DNA of 64,000 nucleotides from Boswellia sacra (lineage: Eukaryota > Streptophyta > Magnoliopsida > Sapindales > Burseraceae), in the NCBI GenBank assembly GCA_013180625.2, contig SNVD02002604.1, positions 100,783 through 164,782 on the forward strand. The letters are read 5' to 3'. Both the position numbers and the translations under genes were made by a program. Every line of letters starts with the position of its first letter. Position 1 is the stretch's first letter. The notes beneath the pieces are model-generated. The model saw nothing but the letters and a program-made list of their open reading frames with translations. It did not search any database and had not been told where the DNA came from. This document shows positions 12,848 to 24,531 of this stretch, piece after piece.

Positions 12848-14224
12848 TTAGACAGCTTCTAGTCCAACTATGTCTCTACATAGTTCTAGCTTGTCTCTGG
12901 CAGCTACTTTTGTTAACATGTTGGTTGGATTCTCTTTAGTATGAATCTTCACAAGCTTCAACAGTTGCTTGTCCATCACCTCGCGTATCCAATGATAGCG
13001 AATGTCGATATGCTTCGTTCGAGAATGATACACTTAATTCTTGCTCAAATCCAGAGCACTTTAACTGTCACAGTGTACTTTGTACTCCTTTTGCTCGATC
13101 CCAAGTTCTTGGAAAAACCGCTTCAACCACAACATTTCTTTTCCAGCTTCTGCTGCGGCAATGTATTCTGCCTCTGTCGTGGATAGCGTAACACACTTCT
13201 GTAGTCTTGACTGCCATAACACAGCTCCCCCTGCAAAAGTGTAAACAAAACCTGATGTAGATTTCCTACTGTCAGGATTTCCGGTCATATCTGAATCTGT
13301 ATAGCCTTCCAAGATTGGATTAGCTCCCCTATAACACAAGCATATCTTCGAGGTACCTTTAAGGTATCTAAGAATCCACTTGACTGCCTCCCAATGTTCT
13401 TTCCCTGGGTTGGAAAGAAATCTGCTCACGACTCCTACAACATGAGCAATATCTGGTCTTGTACACACCATGGCATACATCAAACTTCCTACAGCAGAAG
13501 AATAGAGTACCGACGCCATGTCCTCTATCTCTTTCTTGGATGAGGGACATGATCTCTTGCTCAGCTTGAAATGATTACCCAGTGGTACACTAACTGGCTT
13601 AGCACCATCCATGTTGAACCTTTGGATCACCCGTTCAACATATTTCTCCTAAGACAGTCATAATTTCTTCAGTTTCCTGTCTCGACGAATGTGCATCCCC
13701 AAGATTTGCTGAGCTGGTCTCAAGTCCTTCATATCAAAGGTTTTTGAAAGTTCCTTCTTCAGCTGCTTTATTTTTGTTGCATCTTTTCTGACGATCAGCA
13801 TGTCGTCCACATATAACATGAGTGTAACAAAGTCTCCACTTGGAAGTTTCTGGAAGTAGACACACTAGTCTGCAGCGGTTCTTTTGTACCCATGACTCAC
13901 CATGAAGGAGTCAAACTTCTTGTACCATTGCCTTGGTGCTTGTTTGAGGCCATACAAGCTCTTTTTGAGCTTGCACACGAGGTGTTCTTCTCCCTGAACC
14001 TCGAACCCTTCTGGCTGCTCCATATAGATTTCTTCATGCAAGTCTCCATGAAGAAATGCTGTCTTCACATCCATTTGTTCAAGCTCCAAATCAAGACTTG
14101 CGGTCAATCCGAGGATGACGCGGATTGAGGACATTTTTACCACCGGTGAAAAGATTTCATCAAAGTCAATTCCTTTCTGCTGAAGGAATCCTTTTACAAC
14201 CAATCGGGCTTTATGCTTCATCAC
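12848..14224 (-). pseudogene. copia reverse transcriptase and RNase H
   Basis: Minus-strand pieces 14224-13865, about 13860-13640, 13630-13061 and 13033-12848 give one RT-RNase H region broken by stops. The first piece shows ARLVVKG, VKTAFLHGDL and KSLYGLKQAPRQWY; the catalytic YVDDM lies near 13800-13830. RNase H signatures GYTDSD, KSTSG, STTEAEY and the terminal SRTKHIDIRYH..R block follow. A TAG interrupts near 13863, further stops occur near 13650, and the RNase H end is split at about 13061 and 13035. Replication enzymes are therefore not produced from this copy. Confidence 0.88.
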
Positions 14225-14414
14225 CTTGCCTGTTCCATCTTTCTTGAGCTTGAATACCCACTTGTTCTTCAGTGCCTTCTTTCAGTCTGGAAGCTCGACC
14301 AGTTCATAAGTTTTGTTCTTCTCAAGAGAATTCATCTCATCTCGCATTGCATGCAGCCATCGTTCTTTATCTGGATGAGATAAAGCTTCATGAAAGCTTT
14401 CTGGCTCCCCCTCA

Positions 14415-15949
14415 TCAGTAAGCAGTGTATACTCTGATTCCAGATATCTCCTCGACGGAATCCAGGAGGTATAGCAGCTTCAACAGGTGATTGTGGCTCC
14501 CCTGGCTCATCAATCTCTTAATTTTCCTCCTTCTGATCTGCTTCTGGAACTTCTTCTGGTGCTTCATCATTTCTTGTGGCATTTGGTGTTGAATCTGTAA
14601 CAATATCTGGGGCACTGCTAGTGGGACTTTTAGATATTGTTGTCTTTTCAGCGTCTTCATATGTTTGGTCTTCATGGAATACGACATCTCTACTCCGGAT
14701 GACTTTCTTTTCTTTGGGATCCCATAATCTATATCCGAATTCTTCATCTCCATAACCGATAAAGATACATGAAACAGTTCTTGCATCGAGCTTCTGTCTG
14801 AGCTCCTTGGATGCATGTACGAAAGCTAAACAACCAAACACTTTTAAATGATTGTAGGAGGGCTTTTTATTAGACCATACCTTTTTAGGAATCTCGAAGT
14901 TCAGTGGTACTGATGGAGTTCTGTTGATTAAGTAACAGGCGGTACGAACTGCCTCCCCCTAGAATGGCTTGGGTAACTTAGCCAAACCCGTTCCATGATG
15001 GTTTGATTCATCCTCTCGGCTACTCCATTGTGCTGTGGTGTGCGTGGGACCGTTCTTTCATGTCGAATGCCATATCTCTGACAGTAAGCATTGAACTCTC
15101 TGGAGGTATACTCGCCTCCATTATCTGACCGGAGGCATTTTAATTTCTTACCCGTTTCACGTTCTACCATGGCGTGAAACTCCTTGAACTTCTCCAGAAC
15201 TTCATCCTTCGTCCTGAGGAAATACACCCACACCTTCTGAGATGCATCATCAATGAAGGTCAAGAAATACCTGTTGCCGCCTAAGGACTCGACTTCGAGA
15301 GGTCCGCATACATCACTGTGTACTAGCTCCAACAGTTTTGATTTCTTCACTGATGAGGAGCTGAATGACACCCTCCATTGTTTCCCATACAAACAATAGT
15401 CGCAAGGATGAGGCTGTGCATCCTTGGAAACAGTGATCAGCTTCTTTTTCTGAAGGGTTGATAAACCCTTTTCACCCATGTGACCGAGCCTTTTATGCCA
15501 CAAATCCAGAGATACCATATGTTATGCTACATGAAGGCTCTCTCTGTTTATCTTTACATGAGTCCTATAAAGATTGTCACATAATTTACCTCGAGCAACC
15601 ACCATGACCCCTTTCAGCATCTTCCATGTACCATTGGTAAAGCAGCTCTCATAACTTTGCTGATCAAAGGCTTTTACCGAGAGCAAGTTGAGTCGAAGAT
15701 ATCTGGCACATGACGAACGTCCTTCAAAGTTATTGTACATCTGACGTTCGTTTGGAATTGAACATCACCAATTCCCATGATTTTGGTGGTGCCGTTATTA
15801 CCCATCTTCACTATCCCAAAGTCTCCTGCTTTGTACGTGGTGAAGATCTCTCTACAAAGAGTGACGTGGTAGGAAGCTGCTGTGTCAATTACCCATTCTA
15901 CTCCCTGGTCTGCTGTGTGGAAGCACGTCTCTTCTGTACAAATGGTCAT
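14415..15949 (-). pseudogene. copia protease and integrase
   Basis: The 15949-15674 frame carries the aspartic protease motif as DTAASYH where DSGAS(Y/H) is usual, so its active site is altered. The 15518-14928 frame carries the GAG-pre-integrase WHKRLGH, the zinc-binding Cys pair, HSDVCGP (first Asp), DNGGEY (second Asp) and the PQHNGVAER block (Glu) of the integrase core. The frame breaks after NQTIMERVWLSYP and continues in 14841-14518 with the FGCLAF/FIGYGDEEFGYRLWDP linker. There are at least two frameshifts. Confidence 0.87.
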
Positions 15950-16019
15950 ATCTTCTACAACGGTGACTCGTGGTTCTTCGCAGCTTTGTGCTTGTGAACT
16001 CTCCTGGTTCTGCTTCTGA

Positions 16020-16740
16020 AGACTACGACAATTTTTCTTTATGTGATCCTCTTTGCCACAGTGATAGCATTTGTAGGTGGGTCTCTGCCCATCTGTTGAC
16101 TTGCCCCTTCTGTTTGTCGATCTACCTCTGCTTTTGCTTCTACCTCTTCTCCAATCTTCACCTCGAGACTATCTTCCTCGATTCTCCATGATGTAGGCTT
16201 CATCTTGACTGGCGCCTGCATCTTTTCTTCTCGCCTCCTCGTTCATCAAGGCATCCTTAACCATTGACAAGGTAAGTTTGCCTCTGGGTGCTGAATTACT
16301 GATGGAGACCACTAACGTCTCCCATGAATCTGGAAGGGAACTGAGAAGTAGAAGGGCTTGTTCTTCGTCTCCAAGCTGTAACTCGACTGCTGTCAACTGA
16401 TTCACCAAGTTCTGGAACTCACTTGTATGTTCTGCTACAGGAGTTCCACTTCGCAACTTCAAGTTTACAAGCCGTCTCATCAGGATGGCTTTGTTCCGTG
16501 CTGACTTGGCTTGATACATACTCTCTAATTTTGTCTATAGAGAATATGCATCTGTTTCTGACCGATGCATTTTCTGTTAATTTTCTTCCACTCTGCCTCT
16601 TTTTTTGTCTCAGGTCTCTGCCCTTGAAATTCTATAGGATCATATAGATCCTTACAACTAAGGAGATCCTCCATCCTGGGCCTCCATAGTGTGTGGTTGG
16701 TAGCAGTCAATTTTATCATGGCTCTGGATGATTCTTCCAT
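16020..16740 (-). pseudogene. copia gag with zinc knuckle
   Basis: Begins with an ATG at 16740 and runs through a UBN2-type capsid region (LTATNHTLWRPRMEDLL, then MRRLVNLKLRSGTPVAEH). A frameshift and a TAG near 16525-16535 split the first 71 codons from the rest. A CX2CX4HX4C knuckle (CYHCGKEDHIKKNC) lies near 16030-16075. It would form the virus-like particle; this copy is broken. Confidence 0.82.
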
Positions 16741-17505
16741 TTTAGAATAATTAATTCACTAAAATGAAATTTTAATTTCAAAAATCCGAGCCCACCATTA
16801 CGTCCGGAACGGTCAAAAATGGTGGAATAGCCTCTTCCGGGGCTTAAAAATTCTTTTTTATACAATAAATACTAAGCTTGGAAATTCTAAGGACTAAATT
16901 GAAATTTTTTAAGGGCTAAACTGAAATTTCAAAAACTAAAGGGGGCATAAATGTTAACCAAAATTACAGGGGCCAAACTTAAGTTTCCTAAGGACTGAAA
17001 TATAAATTTTAGAAATTCAAGGGGTCAAAAGAATTACCCAGAAATACAGGGGTCAATTTGGAATTTCTCAAAGATTTGCTGACGTGGCAGATAGGGTCCA
17101 CTATGATGACGTGGCTCTGACGTGGCGACACGTGGCTGATGACGTGGACTTGCTGATGTGGCAATGATGACGTGGTAAAGCTGGCGTGGCAAAAAGCGCA
17201 CTAACGTGGCGGATCGCGTGGCGTTGACGTGTGTCGTCTTCTTTCTTGAGATGCGTGTGCAGCGCGTGAGGCGATTGAATCCCACTCGCGGTCCAGCAGC
17301 TCGGCGCATGCGGTGCGTGCGGTGTCTCTGGTGGTCGGTTCGGTCCCTGGAAAATTGCAGAATGATCTCCTCGATCTCACGAACACACTGGACACTTCAA
17401 ATTCGAAATTCGAACACTTTCTGAAAAATCGAAATTTTTCAGAAACAGGGGACGAATTTTCTCTAAATTTTTTCTCTCTGTTCTGATGTTCCAAGAGCTC
17501 AACGA
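16741..17505 (-). promoter_or_regulatory. copia untranslated leader with ACGT-core cluster
   Basis: Non-coding leader between PBS and gag. Between 17082 and 17230 the tetramer ACGT occurs eight times, mostly as TGACGTGGC or close variants, plus one CACGTGG. ACGT cores are the binding core of plant bZIP and some bHLH factors. The left half holds short degenerate repeats of the form aagg(g)gctaaa.. with no coding. Confidence 0.6.
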
Positions 17506-17518
17506 GGCTCTGATACCA
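17506..17518 (-). other. Primer-binding site of copia element
   Basis: Minus-strand TGGTATCAGAGCC, the standard plant copia PBS complementary to the 3' end of initiator tRNA-Met, two bases inside the 5' LTR. Confidence 0.9.
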
Positions 17519-17520
17519 CT

Positions 17521-17874
17521 TATTAGGGATGTAATGCAAACTCAGAACAGAATTTGGGAGAAAAATGACTTGTATTGACAGAGAAAATTCATATACAAGA
17601 ATTACACAAAAACTCCCCTAAATTAATCCTGGAGCTCTCTTGGCTCTCTCACACTCTCAAAACTCTCTAATTATGGAATCCTAACTCTCTCTGGAGTCAC
17701 TCTGAATTTCAAACAAGGCAGAATTTATCCCATATTTATAGGAAAAATTCTGCATACAGTTTCAAAGAGTTAGGTCACCTAACTCACCAACCTTTGACTT
17801 CCTTGGAGGTAGGTAACCTCCCTTTGACATGGGAGGGATTCTAGAGAGCTCATGCATCATGCATGAGCTCATCA
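17521..17874 (-). repeat. 5' LTR of copia element
   Basis: 354 bp, matching 12457-12800. Its inner end reads ...AATA instead of ...AACA on the minus strand, a point change that removes the canonical CA end. It has about ten extra bases (repeated CATGCAT) near its outer end. Confidence 0.9.
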
Positions 17875-18830
17875 CATTCCTGCCAACCGGTGCAGTCATC
17901 AGAGTTCTTTGCCTGTTCTTCATCGATTCCCCACTTATCAACGACGATCGATCACACTTCCATCAGAATTTAAACCCTTCACTGGAGACATTCCCGATTG
18001 GTTACTCGATTGGCTATGGATGTGGTGGCATGGCTTTGATGATTATAGGTATTTTTTTTTTACTGGGTTTGAGATGCAGTGTTGGCTATGGAGTTGCTAT
18101 GAAGTTATTGTGATTGTGTAGTTGGTGAGTCGTTATGGTTATGCTGTTTGTTGAGAATCTGCAATCAATCTGTGTTGTGGTGCTGAAATTTGGGTTATCA
18201 TTTCAACTTGACAATTTTTTTTTTTTTAGGTTTTCGGGGAAACCATGGCATGGGCTTAGCCTGTGTTTAAGAATACGTGGCTTTGGTTAAGGATTTCGGT
18301 TGATTTCGATTTGCTGGGCTGTGAAGGCACGTGCGTGGAAACAGAGATGATGTTAGGGTTTGTAGTGGTGTTGGAGATTGTATTTTAAAGGAGATGTTTT
18401 AATTTTTATTTTATTTTATTTATATTATCATTTTATTATATTTTGAATATTAGTTTGATTTTTAGAATTTTGTTAGTATATTATAGTGCCAAGATACTTT
18501 AGTGTATTGATGTAATATTTAGGGTAAATTACTCAAAAACAGGGTGGAGAGAAGGGTATCTTAATCATTTTGCGCATCACATCATCTCTCTCCTCTTTTA
18601 TTAGAAGATAATTTATAATTATCAATCTCTCAAAAAACAAAATTGTATTTAAAACCTCAGGAGGTAAAATAATATTCCCTTCATTTTAATCTGATGGGGA
18701 CAGCTTATCATCAGGCTATTATGCGAATATAAACCCGAAATCATATTTAAAAGGAGGTGTTTGATTGGGTTTGGACTTTATATAAAATTGAGACATCCAC
18801 AATGCAACTCTAATTGAATTTGAACCCTAA
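17875..18830. other. Host DNA right of the copia insertion
   Basis: Continues the host sequence after the CATTC target duplication. Bases 17875-18050 have coding-like composition with an open frame and a GGTATT donor-like end near 18047; no domain is recognised. The remainder to 18827 is A/T-rich with no gene seen. Confidence 0.45.
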
Positions 18831-19554
18831 GGGTATGCTTGGTGTACGATATTATATAGTATTATTTTATTATATTGTATTAAAAAGTGTAATACATGTA
18901 TTTGATACTAATTTAGTATAGTATTAATTAATACAAAGTACAACCCTTAGATGCATCAACATTGTATTAAATTATGTAGAGCTAATCCATGACATTAGTA
19001 TTACATTGTATAGCACTAATAAAAAATATCAAAATTATCCCTATAAAATTTTATATATCGAACAATACCTTTTAATTTTTAAAATTTTAAAAATAAATAA
19101 AGATGTATTTAATAGATAAATTATAAAAACGAATTTATTTAAAATTTATTTTCTAAAAATAAAGAAGTGATGAAGGGTGTCACCGCCCCCACTCGATGAC
19201 ACTCGAGATCTACTGCCCTCGTTGGACCAATTGGGACCTATCATGGCACCATAAACTCGAATTGTCTAATAGGTCCAGTGGGGGCATTGAACCCCAAGTA
19301 ATTTTTTCAACGATTAGCAACTATTCGATAAATTACTAAATAACTAATTTTATAAATAAACTAAAAATATATTTATACTTTGTATATCTTTTTTGGAAAA
19401 AAAATTCTTACCTTTGTGTACAAATTAATACAATACATGGGTATACCAAACATTATATAATTTTGACATAGCATTATTTTTAGTATTATACAATGCAATA
19501 CTATATAATACAATGCTATACTATACTATACAATGTCGCATACCAAACATACCC
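18831..19554. mobile_element. Tourist-like (PIF/Harbinger) MITE
   Basis: 724 bp with imperfect terminal inverted repeats GGGTATGCTTGGT... and ...ACCAAACATACCC, continuing into A/T-rich inverted arms of TATTATATAGTAT-type sequence. It is flanked by the trinucleotide TAA on both sides (18828-18830 and 19555-19557), the usual PIF/Harbinger target. The centre (about 19170-19310) holds a G/C-richer non-coding block. No transposase is present. Confidence 0.78.
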
Positions 19555-19884
19555 TAATTCTACTTCACCAAACCCTAGCCTCCGGCCGCTTATCTACGCC
19601 TCCACTCCACCAGCCACTTTCGTCGTCCTCTCTGGCCGTGGCCGCCTCTATGAATATGCTAATAACAGGTTTATTTTCATCTCCTTTTCTCTTCATTTCC
19701 ATTTTCTCTAATTCCATCACTACTTCTTTTGAATCTTCTTCTTCCTTCCTTGTTGATCATCGCTTTTGCTTCATTCAATCAAAAGAGCCTTTTTTATCAT
19801 TCTCTGATATGGGGTTAAAGTTTATGTTTTTCTCTTGAAGCCATAAATGATTTCTTCTCATTTTTCAGTTGAGGTTGAGCATAG
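19555..19884 (+). other. Host DNA with coding-like composition
   Basis: Begins with CCCTAG/CCTCCGGCC-type sequence and holds open frames of about 70-100 codons rich in Ser, Leu and Phe; none is recognisable. A TTTTTCAG acceptor-like string lies just before the gypsy insertion. It may be the first exon of a gene broken by the element at 19885. Confidence 0.3.
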
Positions 19885-20432
19885 TATCACGGCCCGCCCA
19901 ATTTACTTGTTAGAGTGGTCAAATATGCCTAGAGGCTTGGCATAGCTTCTAGAAAGCTTGCAAGCCTAAGCCCAAGCCCAAGCCCAAGCCCATCTTCTAG
20001 AATTCTCTAGCAAGATAAGCTTCTAGAATTATCTCTTGTATCTATCTAGATAATTTAGTAGATAATATTCTCTTGTACATATCTAGATAATTTAGTAGAT
20101 GAGAATGAATTAGGACCCTTAGATGCATTAGATCTTAGCCATTCATTTGAGGGGTGGTTCACTGTATAAACCCCTCCAAGCCTCATTTGTAAATCATCCA
20201 CACAAATCCAAGCATTGTAAAGAGTTCTCTAGTGTAATACAAAGCTCTTTTGGTTAGTAATACTTGTCTTTATCTTCCATCTCTTCTCTTCTTTGCCTAC
20301 AGACTCTTTGGCTCAACGATCCTCTCTTCTCCTTGAGCGAGAAGGCAAATCACTAGGCTTACTTAGCAGCTTTCGAGTCAAGTTGCCTAAGTGCTGCACG
20401 AGCGTGCTGTGTAAACCTCTAAGCTTGTGACA
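19885..20432 (+). repeat. 5' LTR of gypsy element 1
   Basis: 548 bp. Begins TATCACGG where the other LTR begins TGTCACAG, so the terminal TG is mutated; ends ...TTGTGACA. A TATATAAAC-type box is seen near 20163-20172 as TGTATAAACC. Confidence 0.87.
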
Positions 20433-20433
20433 G

Positions 20434-20447
20434 TTGGTATCAAAGCA
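20434..20447 (+). other. Primer-binding site of gypsy element 1
   Basis: TTGGTATCAAAGCA directly after the LTR, a mutated version of the tRNA-Met site TGGTATCAGAGC. Confidence 0.75.
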
Positions 20448-20465
20448 CAGTTCGAGCACAAGAGC

Positions 20466-21605
20466 ATGGTATACGACCTTGAAGTGACCATGGAGGAGCA
20501 AGTTCATGGACGAGAGGAGCAACCTCAACCACACCCACAAGGAAAACAAGGTAAATCCAAAGCTCCACCGTCGGAGTCTTTAGAGCCTCGTGTTGCTAGC
20601 ATAGAGCAAGCTATCTCGGGGATGGACAATGCAATTAAGGGCCTCTCCGACCGTCTCGAAGGCTTAGAGATGGAGTATGGAGAGATCACCCAAGTAACAA
20701 AGTCCAACATCCTTGAGTTCAGCAATGCCTATGAAAAGGAGCTACACAACCTTATACGAGAGCTCATCGACTTGCGGACCTTTGTGGAGCATGAGTTGCG
20801 AGCAATCCATGTGAAAGTGGAGGAAACTCGTACGGAATAGGAGAAGCATCAATGTGATCATGCCAACCTGTCTTACATAAGTGGGCTAAGCACCATGCAC
20901 GTGCCTACTCCCGCCACATACAATAGCACTTGCAACGCCACGGAAGTTGAAAACTTTCTATTCGGCTTGGAGCAATACTTCGAAGCCAAACGTGTCCATG
21001 ACAATGCTTCGAGAATCGACATTGCACCCACATTCTTATGAGATGCAGCCCAATTGTGGTGGCATCGTAAGCATGGCGATGTGGGCAGAGGTATCTTCTC
21101 CCTTCGCACATGAGAGGACTTCAAGAGAAAACTTCGGAAGCACTTCTCTCCCAGCAATGCTAAAAAGAAGACAAGGGGTCGCCTCCGCCGATTGAAGCAA
21201 AGCGGCACCATTCGGGAGTACATCAAAGATTTCACCACCATCATTCTCGAAATTGAAGGTATGTCTGAAAAAGATTCTCTCTTCTACTTCCTCGACGGGT
21301 TAAAGGATTGGGCGAGGGTTAAGCTCGAAAGGCATGGCGTGCAAAACCTTGATGACGCCATGGCCGTGGCCGAATCCCTCATAGACTACTCATCCCAATC
21401 CAAGGAGAGGAAGCCTAACCATGGAAAAGGTGGGGGAGAGCGGAACACCAAGAAGGATCATGCTTGAAAGGAAAGTGGTGCACGTAAACCATCCGGGGGA
21501 GACAAGTGCGACACACCTAACAAAGGTAAGTCCGATGCCTCTAAACCAAAAAGTCTTTGCTTCATTTGTGATGGTTCTCATTGGGTGTGGGATTGCCCAA
21601 AGAGG
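20466..21605 (+). pseudogene. gypsy gag with zinc knuckle
   Basis: The frame starting near 20466 has a coiled-coil-like region (VASIEQAISGMDNAI..LEGLE) to the TAG at 20838. It continues with the retrotransposon gag core (EVENFLFGLEQYFEA, AAQLWWHRKH, GTIREYIKDFTTIIL). A knuckle of the form CFICDGSHWVWDC lies near 21555-21595. In-frame stops (20838, about 21040, 21465) and frame changes break it. Confidence 0.8.
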
Positions 21606-22883
21606 AAGGCCCTCAATGCCCTAGCCGCTCAGCATGAGGGCGTACAAAATGAGGAGCCACAAGCGGAGATGGGCTCTCTCCGCACCATTGGCGCACTTGA
21701 GAGACCCACACATATCCAAAAGGGTCTCATGTATGTGAGCGTTTTTGTCAACGGCAAGGATGTACGTGCAATGCTTGAAACGGGAGTCACACACAACTTC
21801 ATCTCCATGGAAGAGGCCACACGACTTGGCCTCAAATATACTAATGGAGGAGGCACCATCAAGGCGGTAAACTCACCCGCTAAGGCCATATTGGGAGTGT
21901 CCAAGGCAATGTTGGTACAACTTGGCACATGGAATAGTAAGCTTGATTTCTCCATCGTCCCCATGGATGACTTTCAAGTAGTGCTAGGCATGGAGTTCTT
22001 CAACCAACTTCATGCCTTTCCCATACCATCTTCTAACTCCCTCAACATACTCGATGGGAGTCATTCATGCATGGTGATGGCGGAACGTGTAGTAAAGGTT
22101 GAAAGCAAAATGCTCTCTGCACTACAATTCAAACGAGGGATGAAGAAGGATCCAAGCTTCCTTACCACCGTTCGAGAACTAAACGATGGTGAGGACGTTG
22201 CCATTGCCACAGATCCAATGCCAAGGCAGGTTCAAGCCATCCTTGAGAAATATAAGGATGTGATGCCTCAAGAGCTTTCAAAGAAGTTGCCTCCACAACA
22301 GGAAGTGGATCACCAAATCAAGTTGGAACTCGATTTCAAGCCTCTAGCCATGGCGCCTTACCACATGGTGCCACCCCAACTTGCGGAGTTAAAGAAAAAA
22401 CTCCAAGACTTGCTCGAGTACAAAGCGGGCAAGGCAAACATTGTGGCTAACGCCCTAAGTCGCAAGGCGGAACTTACCACTTTGAGCATAAGTCATCCAC
22501 AAAGTGTGCTCATTGACCGCATTAAACTAGGCCTAGAGCACGATCCCTTAGCCAAGAATCTTTTGAACTTGGCAAGTGAGGGGAAGACACGACGCTTTTG
22601 GCTTGACGAAGGCCTACTCCTCACAACGGGTGATCGATTATTTGTGCAAAGACATGAAAATTTGCGAAAGGAGATCATCAAAGAGTGCCATGATCCCAAG
22701 TGGGCTGGTCACCCAGGTATGGCACGAACCCTTGCACTCGTGCAAGATTCCTATTATTGGCCTCAAATGCGAGAAGACATGGAGGGCTATGTAAGGACTT
22801 GTCTTATGTGCCAACAAGACAAGGTTGAGCAACAACGTCCAGCGAGGTTGCTTGAACCCCTACCTATTGCGAAAAGGCTATGA
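21585..22883 (+). pseudogene. gypsy protease fused by deletion to RNase H end and integrase zinc finger
   Basis: A 432-codon open frame. It holds the aspartic protease as LETGVTHNFIS (the catalytic Asp of DTGATH is Glu, so inactive), then the start of the RT domain (ELKKKLQDLLE). Near 22418 it passes directly to the end of RNase H (YKAGKANIVANALSRKAEL), then to the integrase HHCC finger (HPGMARTLALV..YYWPQM..YVRTCLMCQQDK). The catalytic YVDD box and the whole RT palm and RNase H core are missing, about 1.1 kb compared with relatives, yet the frame stays open. It ends at TGA 22881. Confidence 0.85.
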
Positions 22884-23640
22884 CAAAGCGTGTCGATGGA
22901 CTTCATCGTAGCCTTGCCAAAATCCGAAGGGTCTGGAAGCATAATGATGGTAGTTGATCGGTTTAGCAAATATGCCACCTTCATACCCGTCTCTACGGAT
23001 TACACCGCAGACGAAGCCGCTCGAGCATTTCTTAAGCACATCGTGAAGCTATGGGGAGTTCCACAAAACATCGTGAGTGATCGTGACCCTTGCTTCACCG
23101 ATCGCTTTTGGGGAGAGCTCTTCAAAATATTGGGGACCGACTTAAGCTTCTCGACAAGCTTCCATCCCTAAATCGATGGGCAAACCGAGCGTATCAATGC
23201 CTTACTTGAGCTATACTTAAGGCATTATGTGAGCGCTCATCAACATGATTGAGCAAAGTTACTAGATATTGCCCAATTCTCACATAATCTCCAAAGGAGT
23301 GAGGCAACGGGTAAGAGTCCATTTGAAATTGTGACGAGACAACAACCTATGACTCCGCATGCCATAGCCTCAACCCATGGAGGGAAGAGTTCAGCGGCAT
23401 ACAAGCTCGCGAAGGAATGGCATGAACAAGCCGACATCACACGAGCATGCTTAGACAAGGCCGCCAAGAAAATGAAGAAATGGGCGAACACTAAGAGACG
23501 ACACCTCGCATTCCAAAAGGGAGACTTGGTGCTTATCAAGCTACTACCCCAACAATTCAAGTCACTTCACAAAGTACATAAGGGGTTGGTACGTAAATAC
23601 GAAGGTCCCTTTCCTATTGTCTAGCGAGTGGGCGAAGTCT
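22884..23640 (+). pseudogene. gypsy integrase core
   Basis: MDFIVALPKS, VVDRFSKYATFIP (first Asp region), IVSDRDPCFTDRFW (second Asp), then TSFHP followed by a TAA at 23169 just before the DGQTER block that carries the Glu. TGA at about 23249 and TAG near 23622 follow. The GPY-like region (KYEGPFPIV) is still readable. Confidence 0.83.
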
Positions 23641-23654
23641 CCTACAAAGTCTGA

Positions 23655-23978
23655 TTGCCACCCAACCTCAAGATCCATCCGGTCTTCCATGTGAGTTTTC
23701 TCAAGCCCTATCATGAGGACAAGGAAGATCCAACAAGAAGCGAGTCCAAGAGAGCACCCACAACCGTCGTCACCGCATTCCACAAAGACGTGGAATGCAT
23801 CCTTGTGGAACGTGTGATACAAAGGAGAGAAGTTCTACCATACACCGAATACTTGGTAAACTGGAAAAACCTTTTGAACAGTGAGGCAAGTTGGGAATGC
23901 GAAGACGCCTTGTGGCAATTTGGCGAGCACATCCAACGCTACAAGGACGAGAATGCGCTGAGGACGTTGCGGAATTAG
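23655..23978 (+). pseudogene. gypsy C-terminal chromodomain
   Basis: Open 107-codon frame: LKIHPVFHVSFLKPY, then a chromodomain with VECILVERVIQRRE, YLVNWKN and ASWECEDALW. Chromodomains on integrases mark chromoviruses and direct integration to particular chromatin. The frame itself is intact but separated from the integrase by stops. Confidence 0.85.
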
Positions 23979-23989
23979 GTAGGGGAGGA
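23978..23989 (+). other. Polypurine tract of gypsy element 1
   Basis: GGTAGGGGAGGA immediately before the 3' LTR. Confidence 0.8.
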
Positions 23990-24531
23990 TGTCACAGCCT
24001 GCCCAATTTACTTGCTAGAGTTACCAAATATGCCTAGAGGCTTGGCCTAGCTTCTAGAAAGCTTGCAAGCCCAAGCCTAAGCCCAAGCCCATTTTCTAGA
24101 ATTCTCTAGCAAGATAAGCTTCTAGAATTATCTCTTGTATTTATCTAGATCATTTAGTAGATAATATTCTCATGTACGTATCTAGATAATTTAGTAGATG
24201 AGAATGAATTAGAACCCTTAGATGCATTAGATCTTAGCCATTCATTTGAGAGGTGGTTCACTATATAAACCCCCCCAAGCCTCATTTGTAAATCATCCAT
24301 ACAAATCCAAGCATTGCAAAGAGTTCTTTAGTGTTATACAAAGCTCTTTTGCTTAGCAATACTTGTCTCCATCTTCCATCTCTTCTCTTCTTTGCCTCCA
24401 GGCTCTTTGGCTCAACGATCCTCTCTTCTCCTTGGACGAGAAGGCAAATCACTAGGCTTACTTAGCAACTTTCGAGTCAAGTTGCCTAAGTGTCGCACGA
24501 GCGTGCTACGCAAACCTCTAAGCTCGTGACA
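23990..24531 (+). repeat. 3' LTR of gypsy element 1
   Basis: 542 bp, TGTCACAGCC...CTCGTGACA, closely matching 19885-20432 with scattered substitutions. TATATAAACC box near 24261. Confidence 0.88.

Larger units (their letters stand above)
12457..17874 (-). mobile_element. Full-length, mutated Ty1/copia LTR retrotransposon
   Basis: Element of 5,418 bp oriented right to left. Two similar LTRs (12457-12800 and 17521-17874) enclose a minus-strand gag, protease, integrase, RT and RNase H in copia order. A primer-binding site complementary to initiator tRNA-Met lies inside the right LTR and a polypurine tract inside the left one. The 5-bp target duplication CATTC is perfect (12452-12456 and 17875-17879). 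Several stops and frameshifts make it non-autonomous now. Confidence 0.93.
19885..24531 (+). mobile_element. Chromovirus-type Ty3/gypsy element lacking RT and RNase H
   Basis: 4,647 bp with LTRs at 19885-20432 and 23990-24531, a tRNA-Met-type PBS, a polypurine tract, and a plus-strand gag, protease, integrase and chromodomain. The reverse transcriptase and most of RNase H are absent: the frame passes from the start of the RT domain straight to the end of RNase H near 22418. Many stops are present. The flanks (CATAG and ATATG) do not form an exact target duplication. Confidence 0.9.
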
